Part shown: in pieces, positions 27,083-35,073 of the stretch | Layout of the letters: every line of letters starts with the position of its first letter | How positions within the stretch are numbered: position 1 is the first letter of the stretch | Origin: an uncultured Roseobacter sp. | Lineage (GTDB): Bacteria > Pseudomonadota > Alphaproteobacteria > Rhodobacterales > Rhodobacteraceae | Reading direction: 5' to 3' | DNA length: 64,000 bases | NCBI RefSeq assembly: GCF_947499265.1 | Contig: NZ_CANMNK010000001.1 | Coordinates: forward strand, 18,501-82,500 | Position numbers and translations under genes: made by a program | The notes under the pieces: generated by a model | Databases searched by the model: none | Told to the model about the DNA's origin: nothing | Seen by the model: only the letters and a program-made list of their open reading frames with translations

Positions 27083-28879
27083 TCAACGTCTCCTGAAGCC
27101 GGAGGTGAAGGGGGAGGACCCAGGCCGCCGCACCCCGCGCGAGAATTTCTCCGCCGGAGCGTAAGGGGCTGGGCTGGCGGGTGGTGTTGGCTCGGCGGGC
27201 GCAACCGGTTGCGGTGGCGCAGGTTGCGCGGATGGGCCAGCCGCCGGTGGGGCGGCTTGCGGCGCTACGGGGGCCGCTGCCGATGTGGTCGCGCCCATCT
27301 TGTGCCCGATCCGGTCGGCATCGATCTGCATGTCGGGGTTTTGAACCGGTGCCCCGGCGACCGCTTCCCGGTGGGTGCCCGCCGCGACACGCCCCGTAGG
27401 TGTCTTGCTGGGCGATGTATCCGCGACACGGCCCTGACGTCGCTCCCCGATCCTTCCGTCCTCATCAACGCTGGTTTCTGGAATGGCCACGCGCTCCGGC
27501 GTGCCACCACCGACCCGCGACGACTGCGCCGCAGCATCCGCCGATATGGGCCAGCTTGCCTTGCCAGCCGCCACCTGACAGCACTCGATCAACGCCGTGT
27601 TCTTGGCTTTGCGCCGGTGCGCTTTCATATCCCCATCGCGGTACGCATTGAGGATGCGCAGCTCCACCGGGTTCATGCCCACGGCCTCCGCGACGCGGTC
27701 CATATGGCATTCAATGGAGAAATCCACCGCCGTGATCCCAAAGCCGCGCATCGCCGTCGCAGGTGTCCGATTGGTGATGCAGCAGTAAACGTTCGAAGCC
27801 ACATTTGGGATCGCATAAGGGCCCGGCAGGTGCCCGGTGGCCTTAATGATCGCATAGGGGGACAGCCGCATGTAGGCACCGCTGTCAAAGAAACCGGTGA
27901 ACTCCCGCGCGACGATGCGCCCATCCGCCATCACCCCGTCCTTGATCCGCCAGCGTTCACCCCCCCGCGGCGCACCCACCTGCATTTCCTCATAGCGGTC
28001 CCAGGCAAATTTCACCGGTTTGCCGGTGACCATCGCGCCCAGAACCGCCGTTGGCTCCACAATTGAATCGACCTTGCCGCCAAAGCCACCTCCCGCGGTG
28101 CCCCCGATGAAATGCAACCGCGATGAGGCGATACCCAGCAGCTTTGCCGTGGTCCCCAGTGAAAAGAACAACGCCTGCGTATTTGTGTGGCAGACAAACC
28201 GGTCATTGGTCTCCGGCGCTGCAATTGCCCCGCAGGTTTCAATCGGCGCCTGCTCAATGGGGGACATCTGATATTCCGCCTCAATGATGTGATCGGCTTT
28301 GGCAAAGCCCGCATTCACATCGCCAAAGCGCAGCTTTTGGTGATCGTATTTCTGGTGATAGTCGAAGGTGTTGTTGGGGTAGATGTCGTTGATCACGGGC
28401 GCGCCGGGGGCAATCGCCTCTTCCACATCCAGCACATGCGGCAGCACGCTATAGTCAACGCGCACCTTGGCCACTGCGTCGCGCGCCTGACGTTCGGTAT
28501 CGGCGATGACCCAGGCCACCGTCTCGCCCAGATAACGCACCTTGTCATCGGCGCAGAGCGGTTCGTCATCCCGGCCGAAGTTGATCAGTGACAGCAGCGT
28601 GTTGAGGTTATGCGGCACATCCTTGGCGGTCAGCACCCTGCGCACGCCGGGCATTGTTTCCGCCGCCGCGGTGTCGATAGATCGGATTTCCGCATGGTGA
28701 TGCGGCGACCGGACGGCGCGCATGTGCAGCAGCCCGTCAAAGAGATGGTCGTCGTAATAGGGCGTGCGCCCGGTGACATGGCCCAGAATATCCTGCCGGA
28801 TCGTCGGCTTGCCAATCTCTTTCAGATTGTCGTCACGCTCGTCGGCGAAGAGGTCTTTGCGAAACTCGATGGAGGACAT
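27083..28879 (-). CDS. Molybdenum hydroxylase large subunit, N-terminal half with Pro/Ala-rich tail (split gene)
   Basis: A 598-residue protein. Residues about 15-450 match the aldehyde oxidase/xanthine dehydrogenase a/b hammerhead and first molybdopterin domains (GGTAGGGFGGKVDSIVEPTA; TPATAMRGFG at 372-381). AMRGFG differs from the form I CO-dehydrogenase loop AYxCSFR, so CO is unlikely as substrate. From about residue 455 to 598 the chain is low-complexity Pro/Ala/Gln (AAPVAPQAAPPAAGP), absent from normal enzymes. The second half of the enzyme is the next gene. It overlaps the 2Fe-2S subunit gene by one base, which fixes the start at 28879. Confidence 0.88.
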   Translation of the reverse strand: MSSIEFRKDLFADERDDNLKEIGKPTIRQDILGHVTGRTPYYDDHLFDGLLHMRAVRSPHHHAEIRSIDTAAAETMPGVRRVLTAKDVPHNLNTLLSLINFGRDDEPLCADDKVRYLGETVAWVIADTERQARDAVAKVRVDYSVLPHVLDVEEAIAPGAPVINDIYPNNTFDYHQKYDHQKLRFGDVNAGFAKADHIIEAEYQMSPIEQAPIETCGAIAAPETNDRFVCHTNTQALFFSLGTTAKLLGIASSRLHFIGGTAGGGFGGKVDSIVEPTAVLGAMVTGKPVKFAWDRYEEMQVGAPRGGERWRIKDGVMADGRIVAREFTGFFDSGAYMRLSPYAIIKATGHLPGPYAIPNVASNVYCCITNRTPATAMRGFGITAVDFSIECHMDRVAEAVGMNPVELRILNAYRDGDMKAHRRKAKNTALIECCQVAAGKASWPISADAAAQSSRVGGGTPERVAIPETSVDEDGRIGERRQGRVADTSPSKTPTGRVAAGTHREAVAGAPVQNPDMQIDADRIGHKMGATTSAAAPVAPQAAPPAAGPSAQPAPPQPVAPAEPTPPASPAPYAPAEKFSRGVRRPGSSPFTSGFRRR

Positions 28880-29379
28880 CAGAGCGCCCCCTGTTGCAGC
28901 GCAGGCTGTCCGCGCATCTGAGCAGCGGCGCTCAGAATGGCGTCCACGATGGGCTCGTAGCCCGTGCAGCGGCACAGATTGCCGGAGATGGCCTCGATCA
29001 CCTCGTCGCGGGTCGGGTTTGCATTGTGATCCAGCAGGGCCTTGGCCGCCATCAGCATCCCGCTGGTGCAGAACCCGCATTGCGCTGCAAACCCATCGAT
29101 GAAGGCGCGTTGCAAGGGGTGCAGCGCGGGGCCATCCGCTAGACCGCCCGCTGTGTCCACCCGTCTGCCCTGCACGGTTTCGGCCAATGTCAGGCAAGAC
29201 AGATGCGGCACCCCATCGATCAAAACGGTACAGGCGCCACAGGTCCCCTGGGCGCAGCCTTGTTTAGGGGTCAGATCCCCTGCCCCGCGCCGCAGCACGT
29301 CCACCAGTGACGCCCCCGGGTCAACGAAAAGGGCAGCCTCCGTATCATTCAGCGTGAACGTCACAGGTGTCTTGGCCAT
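28879..29379 (-). CDS. Molybdenum hydroxylase 2Fe-2S subunit (CoxS-like)
   Basis: A 166-residue protein with two [2Fe-2S] clusters. The plant-ferredoxin-type N-terminal cluster is CAQGTCGACTVLIDG with the fourth Cys in HLSC; the C-terminal helical cluster is CGFCTSG and CRCTGYEPI. It transfers electrons from the Mo site to the FAD subunit. The ATG at 29377-29379 overlaps the stop of the FAD subunit gene by one base; an upstream extension in the same frame has no homology. Small-medium-large order is rearranged as FAD, Fe-S, Mo in transcription order. Confidence 0.92.
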   Translation of the reverse strand: MAKTPVTFTLNDTEAALFVDPGASLVDVLRRGAGDLTPKQGCAQGTCGACTVLIDGVPHLSCLTLAETVQGRRVDTAGGLADGPALHPLQRAFIDGFAAQCGFCTSGMLMAAKALLDHNANPTRDEVIEAISGNLCRCTGYEPIVDAILSAAAQMRGQPALQQGAL

Positions 29380-30158
29380 CAGGAATGCCCTCCACTTTCC
29401 AGCATCCGGCGCAGGTGGACCGGTGCCACCTCCGCCCGGTACCAGGCTGACGCCAGCGCGTCGTCCGTCGGAGACAACCCTTCGGTACACACAGCGCAGG
29501 CCGCCGCGATCGATGCCTCCGAGACACCGCCCCCCAACGCCCGTTCCGCCGCATGCGCCCGCATCGGTGCCGCGGCCATATTGCCAAAGACCACGCGAGG
29601 CTCGCCGCCACGTATCAAGGCCGCGAGGGTGATGACGGCGACGCCCTTTGGCTTCACCCGCGACACTTTGCGATAGTAAAACGCCCCCGGTTGCGGGCGC
29701 TGCAGGCTCACGGCTTCGACCAGGCCACGCATATGCTTTCGGTCGGCCAGAAAGCGCTCCATAGGATGTGTCTGCCCACCTGCCATGATCACCTGCGCGT
29801 CCAGCGCCAGCAAGGCCGCCGCCATGTCGCCATAGGGGTTTTCCGCGAAAAGATTGCCACCCACGGTCGCCATGTTGCGGATCGCCGGGCCGCCAATCTG
29901 CCCTGCGACTGGATGCAGAAAACTCAACTCCGCATGCGCGAGAATATCCGCCATGGTGGTGCCCGCTCCGATCCGCAGACCCTGCACATCATTGCCGATC
30001 CCTCGTTCCGGACGGGCCGCGCGCACGATGCGGTGAAAGCCCTGATCGCCATAGTTCACCTGCCGCATCACGATGGTGCCACCGCCCAGATACCGCGCGC
30101 CTTCACCCAGCCCGGCGGCGGCCTCGGCCACTGTCTGATAGGTCTCAACAGCTACCAT
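29379..30158 (-). CDS. Molybdenum hydroxylase FAD-binding subunit (CoxM-like)
   Basis: A 259-residue flavoprotein of the FAD-binding PCMH/CoxM family. FAD contacts are visible in ARYLGGGTIVMRQVN (about 17-31) and TVGGNLFAENPYGDMAAALLAL; the C-terminal CO-dehydrogenase flavoprotein domain includes YYRKVSRVKPKGVAVITLAALI. It passes electrons from the 2Fe-2S clusters to an external acceptor. It lies directly downstream of two SRPBCC genes, with no gap, in one transcription unit. Confidence 0.92.
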   Translation of the reverse strand: MVAVETYQTVAEAAAGLGEGARYLGGGTIVMRQVNYGDQGFHRIVRAARPERGIGNDVQGLRIGAGTTMADILAHAELSFLHPVAGQIGGPAIRNMATVGGNLFAENPYGDMAAALLALDAQVIMAGGQTHPMERFLADRKHMRGLVEAVSLQRPQPGAFYYRKVSRVKPKGVAVITLAALIRGGEPRVVFGNMAAAPMRAHAAERALGGGVSEASIAAACAVCTEGLSPTDDALASAWYRAEVAPVHLRRMLESGGHS

Positions 30159-30602
30159 CTATGCCTCCAATCCCATCTGGGCGCGGATCGCACCAAACCC
30201 CGCCTGATAAATCCCAGACCCGACCAATTCGGTCATCTCGTCGCGCTCTTCCGGGCGGGTATCGAACTGCCCTTCCCACTGCCAATAGGTGTGATCCGCA
30301 TCGGTGACCGGGATCAGCCGCACGTGGCTGACGTAGTTGAAAAGCGGCACTGGCGTGTCGAGCAGACAGTAGGAATAGGCCGCATCCGCATCCGACAAGG
30401 TCAGCAACTGCTCACGCAGTTCCGCGCCATCCTCAAGTTTGAACTTCCTGACACAACCCACCCTGTCGGAGGGCTGACCACGCTCGATCTGGCTTGTGGC
30501 AATCGCCGGGTGCCACTGATCGTGCCCATTGAAATCGCGCAGAATTTCCCACACCGCTTCAATCGGGGCAGGCAATATCGTGCTGCGTAGGACGCGGACC
30601 AT
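30159..30602 (-). CDS. SRPBCC (polyketide cyclase/CoxG-like) protein 1
   Basis: A 147-residue START/Bet v1-fold protein. It begins VRVLRSTILPAPIEAVWEILRDF, then NGHDQWHPAI and a hydrophobic-cavity pattern with SYCLLDTPVPLFNYVSHVRLIPV. It is paralogous to the next gene upstream along its whole length (shared VGC-R-F-L, REQL, SYxxLxxPxPL, FDxxP). In cox-type clusters CoxG-like SRPBCC proteins link the Mo enzyme to the membrane or electron acceptor. The ATG at 30602 follows GGAGG and overlaps the flanking gene spacing tightly. Confidence 0.82.
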   Translation of the reverse strand: MVRVLRSTILPAPIEAVWEILRDFNGHDQWHPAIATSQIERGQPSDRVGCVRKFKLEDGAELREQLLTLSDADAAYSYCLLDTPVPLFNYVSHVRLIPVTDADHTYWQWEGQFDTRPEERDEMTELVGSGIYQAGFGAIRAQMGLEA

Positions 30603-30605
30603 CAC

Positions 30606-31046
30606 TCAGCCTCCGAAATGCCGTTTGAGCGCGTCAAACCCGCCCTGAAACACGTTTGTGGCAATGCCGTTCTGCAAATCCGTCACGTTGCCGGGATCGC
30701 AGTCAAACTCCGCAGACCATTCGGCAAAACATCTGTCACCATCCGTGACCGGCGTCAGCCGCAGCGTCGCCATATAGTCCCAGAGCGGCATCGGCCCCTC
30801 GAGCATCGTGTAGCTGTAGAACAGGTCATAATCCGACAGGCCCACCAGCTGCTCGCGGATATTGTCACCGTTCTGCAAGTTAAAATTGCGGATACAACCG
30901 ACCTTGTCGCCGGGCAGCGCGTCCTCGATCCGGCTATCGCGGATCCTGGGATGCCATTTTGGCAGCCCGTTGAAGTCACGGACCCGCTCCCAAACCGCGG
31001 CAGCCTCTGCGTTGATCACGGAGGAGACAAATACCCGCGCCATCAT
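30606..31046 (-). CDS. SRPBCC (polyketide cyclase/CoxG-like) protein 2
   Basis: A 146-residue SRPBCC protein, paralogous to the neighbouring gene: ARVFVSSVINAEAAAVWERVRDFNGLPKWHPRIRD is the N-terminal helix-grip strand and helix. The two copies differ at about half of their positions, so the duplication is old. Two consecutive ATGs (31046 and 31043) overlap the flotillin stop. A ligand-binding or enzyme-docking role with the molybdenum hydroxylase is inferred from position. Confidence 0.82.
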   Translation of the reverse strand: MMARVFVSSVINAEAAAVWERVRDFNGLPKWHPRIRDSRIEDALPGDKVGCIRNFNLQNGDNIREQLVGLSDYDLFYSYTMLEGPMPLWDYMATLRLTPVTDGDRCFAEWSAEFDCDPGNVTDLQNGIATNVFQGGFDALKRHFGG

Positions 31047-34000
31047 TTGCTCCCTTTGGGTGTGCTGTTTTTGGCCGCCTGGGCCCGCGCGATTTCTGAT
31101 TGGGCGCGGGTCATGTCACTGGCGTTGCGGAAGATGTCGGATTTGGAAATATTCGCGCCATCAATCCCAATGTCGTTGAGCAGGCTGTCCACAAATGGCG
31201 CCTGTACCCGGTAGCGCAGGGCCGAATTCATCACCTCATCCGTCGGGCTGCCGCCATTGCCACCGGGGCCTCCTGCACCGCCCGTACCGCCGCCGCCCGC
31301 CCAATCGAGCCCCTGCGTGCCCGACCCGCCAAGCTGCATAATCTTGATATCGTTGATCTTCTCAAGCGGCTTGGCCGAGGCGGTGACGATACCTTCGACA
31401 TGTTCCAGCATCTTGCGCTTGAACAGGGAATGGCGTGCTTCGTCGGTCAGCACGTTCTCTGCCTCGTTGATAAGTTTCGCCGCTTCGGCTTCGACGGCGG
31501 CGCGGATTTTATCGGCCTCGGCTGTGATGCGTTTGCGTTCGGCGTCGAGCTCGGCCGCCGTGACGCCCACGGTCTTGGCGCGATGTGCGATCTCCATCTC
31601 TTCGGTGGTTTTGGCTTTCTCGGCGGCCTCCACCGCACGTGCCCGGGCGTTTTCGGCCTCCACCGCCGCCGCACTTTCATCCAGCGATTTCTGATAGAGC
31701 GCGATGGCCTTTTCCATGCTGGCAACCTCGACGGTTTTCTCGCGTTCGATCTCCAGCTTGCGGCGCTCGGTCTGATGCCCGATCCGCGCGTCATCCAGCC
31801 CCCGCTCAGAAGCAATTTGCGCCCGCTCGACTTCCTCGCGGCTCGCGATCTCCGCTTCGCGCAGAACCTGCACCCGCGCGATTTCGAGCTGTTCGACCAC
31901 TTTCTTGCGCTCCAGTTTCTTGGCATCCAGTTCCTGCTCGGCAAGGATCTTCTCGGCATCCACCGTCTTCTCCTTGGCCACACGGGCCGCATCGATGGCC
32001 TCGTCCGCGGCGATCTGTGCAACGTCCAGCGCCTTGTTCCGCGCAATCTCCAGATTGCGGATCCGTTCATCCCGCGCGATCTTCTCGGTGGTGGTTTCTG
32101 CCTCTTTCTCGATCCGTTGCTGGTCGACCAATCGACGGCTGGAAATTTCCGCGGCCTCGATGGCTTCCTGCTTCTCGATCTCGCGCGCCCGGATTTCGGC
32201 ATCCCGTGCGATCTCTGCGGCACGGGTTTTAGAATCCTCGGCGATTTTCGCGGCCTTGACGGTCTCGGATGCCTTGGCATTTGCGAGATCAACGGCCTTG
32301 TTGCGCGATATCTCCCGTTCCCGCATGTCCTGCTCATAGGCAATGCGTTCTGCGGCGAGCTTCTTCTCCATGGCGATGCGCTTGGCCTCGACGGCCTCGG
32401 CCTTGGCGGTTTCAGCAAAGGCAACGGCTTCTTCGCGCGCCAGATCACGTTCCTTGGTGCGCTCTTCGGTCTCGATCCGCTCCACCGCCGTGCGGGCCTC
32501 GGTCGCAATGCGGGCTTTGTCCACGGCCTCGCGGGAGGCAATCGCGGCCTGATCCAGCGCCTCGTTACGGGCAATTTCCAGCGCCCGCACACGCTCCTCC
32601 TGTGCGATACGCTCCTTTTCCGTCTCCTCGGAGGCCGCAATCTCCAACACGCGCACCGCCTTATCCGACGCGATGCGCTCTGCTGACAAAACCTTTTCCC
32701 GCGCGATCCGCGCCCCCTCAATGGCCTGATCCGCGGCAATCTGTGCTGCATCCAGCACCTCGCGCCGCTTGATTTCCAACTCCTTGGTTTCCCTGTCAGA
32801 GCTGATGCGCTCCGCACTCACGGTTTTTTCCTGCGCGATCCGCAACTTATCCGCGGCCTCGCGCGCTGCGATCTCTGCCTCTTCGACCGCCAGATTGCGC
32901 GCAATCTCACGCTCCCGCGTTTCCCGCTCCAGGCCGATCCGGGCCTCGGTCACCGCATTTTCCTGCGCAATCCTGGCCTTCTCGATCACCTCACGCGCCG
33001 CGATCTCTGCTGCATCAACGGTCCGCTTGCGTTCAATTTCCTGCGACTGGGTTTCGCGATCCTTGGCGATGCGCGCCTCGGTCAGCGCCTTTTCCTGTGC
33101 AATACGCGCCTTCTCCACGGCTTCCTTGGCCGCGATATCCGCGCTTTCAGTATCTTTGGTGGTCTTGATCCGCGTCTCGGTCAGCACCTTCTCCTGCGAG
33201 ATACGGGCCTTTTCAATCGTCTCGCGCGTGGCAATCTCTGCCGCGTCGATCACCTGCTGGCGTTCGATTTCCTGCTGCCGGATGGTACGTTCCGAGGCGA
33301 TGCGCGCCTGTGCAATCTGTTCATCATTGGCGATGCGGGCGGTTTCAATCGCTTCCCGGCTCAGCAGGGTCGCCTGCTCCGCTTCCTTCTCCCGCTCTGA
33401 CCGCTCTCGTGCCAGTTCGGCACGCTGCTGCGCGCGGCGAAATTCGATTTCACGTTCCTGTTCCAGCCGCGCGGTTTCGCTTTCGCGCTCGATGTTCAGA
33501 CTTTCCTTTTCCGCCTCTAGGTTCCGCGTGCGGATTTTCAGCATCGTGTCCTGTTCGATGTCATTGCGCAGCTTGCGGCGCTCCTCGACCGCAGCAATAA
33601 CACTGGTCAGACCTTCAGCATCGAACCGGTTCGATGGGTTGAAATACTCAATCTCCGTCTGATCGATGTCGAGGATCGCAACGCTTTCCAGCTCCAGCCC
33701 GTTCTTGTCGAGCCCCTCCTGCGCGGTCTCGATCACCAGCGCCACATAATCACCGCGCATCTCATGCAGCTCTTCCATGGTCATTTTTGACGCCGCCGTG
33801 CGCAGCGCGGAGACGAACTTGCCATTCAGCAACTGATGGATGCGCTCCGGCTCCAGCGTGCGTCGACCCAGCGTTGCCGCGGCCAGGGTGACCGCCTGTT
33901 TGGAATGGCCCACACGGACATAAAAGGACGCTTCGACATCGATCCGCATCCGGTCCTTGGTGATCAGCGCTTCGGCCTTTTGCCGCGCCACATGCAGGTC

Positions 34001-34219
34001 CATCGAATTCATATTGACCGGTGTGATGTCATGGATGATCGGCCAGACAAATGCGCCACCATCGATCACGACCTTCTCTCCCAGAAACCCGGTGCGCACG
34101 AAGGAGATTTCCTTGGTTGACCGTCGGTAGAGCCAGTTCATCACCCAGTAGAGGATGAACACCACGATCACGGCAGCAATCAGCCACAGGATCAATTGTC
34201 CAATCAGTTCACCGGTCAT
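31043..34219 (-). CDS. Giant flotillin/SPFH protein with 50 tandem eleven-residue repeats
   Basis: A 1058-residue membrane-anchored protein, about twice the usual flotillin length. Residues 7-30 form one transmembrane helix; 30-220 are an SPFH/Band 7 domain (FGLGEKVVIDGGAFVWP-type segment, MRIDVEASFYVRVG). Residues 281-830 are a charged helical array in which Ile/Leu recurs every 11 positions; most units are 44 residues, with single units of 33, 22 and 55, all multiples of 11. A Gly-rich stretch near 955-985 precedes a short C-terminal domain. It may scaffold neighbouring membrane-associated enzymes. It overlaps the SRPBCC gene by 4 bp. Confidence 0.9.
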   Translation of the reverse strand: MTGELIGQLILWLIAAVIVVFILYWVMNWLYRRSTKEISFVRTGFLGEKVVIDGGAFVWPIIHDITPVNMNSMDLHVARQKAEALITKDRMRIDVEASFYVRVGHSKQAVTLAAATLGRRTLEPERIHQLLNGKFVSALRTAASKMTMEELHEMRGDYVALVIETAQEGLDKNGLELESVAILDIDQTEIEYFNPSNRFDAEGLTSVIAAVEERRKLRNDIEQDTMLKIRTRNLEAEKESLNIERESETARLEQEREIEFRRAQQRAELARERSEREKEAEQATLLSREAIETARIANDEQIAQARIASERTIRQQEIERQQVIDAAEIATRETIEKARISQEKVLTETRIKTTKDTESADIAAKEAVEKARIAQEKALTEARIAKDRETQSQEIERKRTVDAAEIAAREVIEKARIAQENAVTEARIGLERETREREIARNLAVEEAEIAAREAADKLRIAQEKTVSAERISSDRETKELEIKRREVLDAAQIAADQAIEGARIAREKVLSAERIASDKAVRVLEIAASEETEKERIAQEERVRALEIARNEALDQAAIASREAVDKARIATEARTAVERIETEERTKERDLAREEAVAFAETAKAEAVEAKRIAMEKKLAAERIAYEQDMREREISRNKAVDLANAKASETVKAAKIAEDSKTRAAEIARDAEIRAREIEKQEAIEAAEISSRRLVDQQRIEKEAETTTEKIARDERIRNLEIARNKALDVAQIAADEAIDAARVAKEKTVDAEKILAEQELDAKKLERKKVVEQLEIARVQVLREAEIASREEVERAQIASERGLDDARIGHQTERRKLEIEREKTVEVASMEKAIALYQKSLDESAAAVEAENARARAVEAAEKAKTTEEMEIAHRAKTVGVTAAELDAERKRITAEADKIRAAVEAEAAKLINEAENVLTDEARHSLFKRKMLEHVEGIVTASAKPLEKINDIKIMQLGGSGTQGLDWAGGGGTGGAGGPGGNGGSPTDEVMNSALRYRVQAPFVDSLLNDIGIDGANISKSDIFRNASDMTRAQSEIARAQAAKNSTPKGSK

Positions 34220-34243
34220 ATCGGTTCCTCCTCTCGGGCCGTC

Positions 34244-35068
34244 TCAACGCCCGATCTCCTTGAATTTTCTGGTCTGTGCGGTCAGCGCCACCTCGGTCGG
34301 CAGACGTTCCATGGACGACGCGCCATAAAACCCGTGGCAATACCGTGTGTTTTTCAGGACAAAATCTGCATCCTCCGGCATGGCCACCGGGCCGCCGTGC
34401 ACCAGCACAATGGCCTGCGGGTTCACCTCAAGCGCAGCTTTGGCCCAGGCATCGGTCAGCGCCGGGGCCTCGGCCAAGGTGCAGCCTGTCTCCGCCCCGA
34501 TGGCACCACCTGTTGTCAGCCCCAGGTGCACCACGATGATGTCTGCCCCGGCCCCCGCCATGGCCCGGGCGTCCTCCTCGCTGAAAACATATGGCGTTGT
34601 CAGCAGGCCCTTTTCATGTGCCGCCGCGATCATGTCGACCTCCAGCTGATAAGACATGCCCGTTTCTTCCAGATTGGCGCGGAAATTACCGTCGATCAGG
34701 CCCACGGTCGGGAAGTTCTGCACCCCGCTGAAGCCTGCCTCTTTCACCTGGTCGAGAAATTTATCCATCAGCCGGAAAGGATCCGACGCACAAACGCCAG
34801 CCAGTACCGGTGTGTTGCTGACCACGGGCAACACTTCGCCCGCCATCTCCATCACCACGCCATTGGCATCCCCATAGGGCATCAGCCCCGCGAGCGAACC
34901 GCGCCCGGCCATACGGTAGCGTCCGGAATTATAGATCACGATCAGATCGATCCCACCGGCCTCTTCGCATTTGGCCGAGAGACCGGTACCGGCCCCCCCG
35001 CCGATGATCGGCTCTCCCGCATCACGCATGGCGCGGAATTTCTGCATCAGGTCATCACGGTCAAACAT
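34244..35068 (-). CDS. PEP-hydrolase-family TIM-barrel protein
   Basis: A 274-residue TIM-barrel protein of the phosphoenolpyruvate hydrolase-like family (PF09370): [43 protein letters not shown] is the typical N-terminal region, followed by [31 protein letters not shown] and [13 protein letters not shown]. Members are often next to, or fused to, Tm-1/UPF0261 proteins, as here. The true reaction is not established for most members. It sits 5 bp downstream of the ABC-Tm-1 fusion gene. Confidence 0.85.
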   Translation of the reverse strand: MFDRDDLMQKFRAMRDAGEPIIGGGAGTGLSAKCEEAGGIDLIVIYNSGRYRMAGRGSLAGLMPYGDANGVVMEMAGEVLPVVSNTPVLAGVCASDPFRLMDKFLDQVKEAGFSGVQNFPTVGLIDGNFRANLEETGMSYQLEVDMIAAAHEKGLLTTPYVFSEEDARAMAGAGADIIVVHLGLTTGGAIGAETGCTLAEAPALTDAWAKAALEVNPQAIVLVHGGPVAMPEDADFVLKNTRYCHGFYGASSMERLPTEVALTAQTRKFKEIGR

Positions 35069-35073
35069 ATGCG

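Noticed and set aside
26059-28879. CO dehydrogenase (coxMSL)
   Set aside because: The large-subunit active loop is AMRGFG, lacking the AYxCSFR motif of form I CO dehydrogenase, so only the general molybdenum hydroxylase family is claimed.
31043-34219. DNA-level tandem repeat or recent expansion in the flotillin gene
   Set aside because: The repeat is clear in protein but nucleotide copies are well diverged, so it is an old protein repeat and not a recent DNA expansion.
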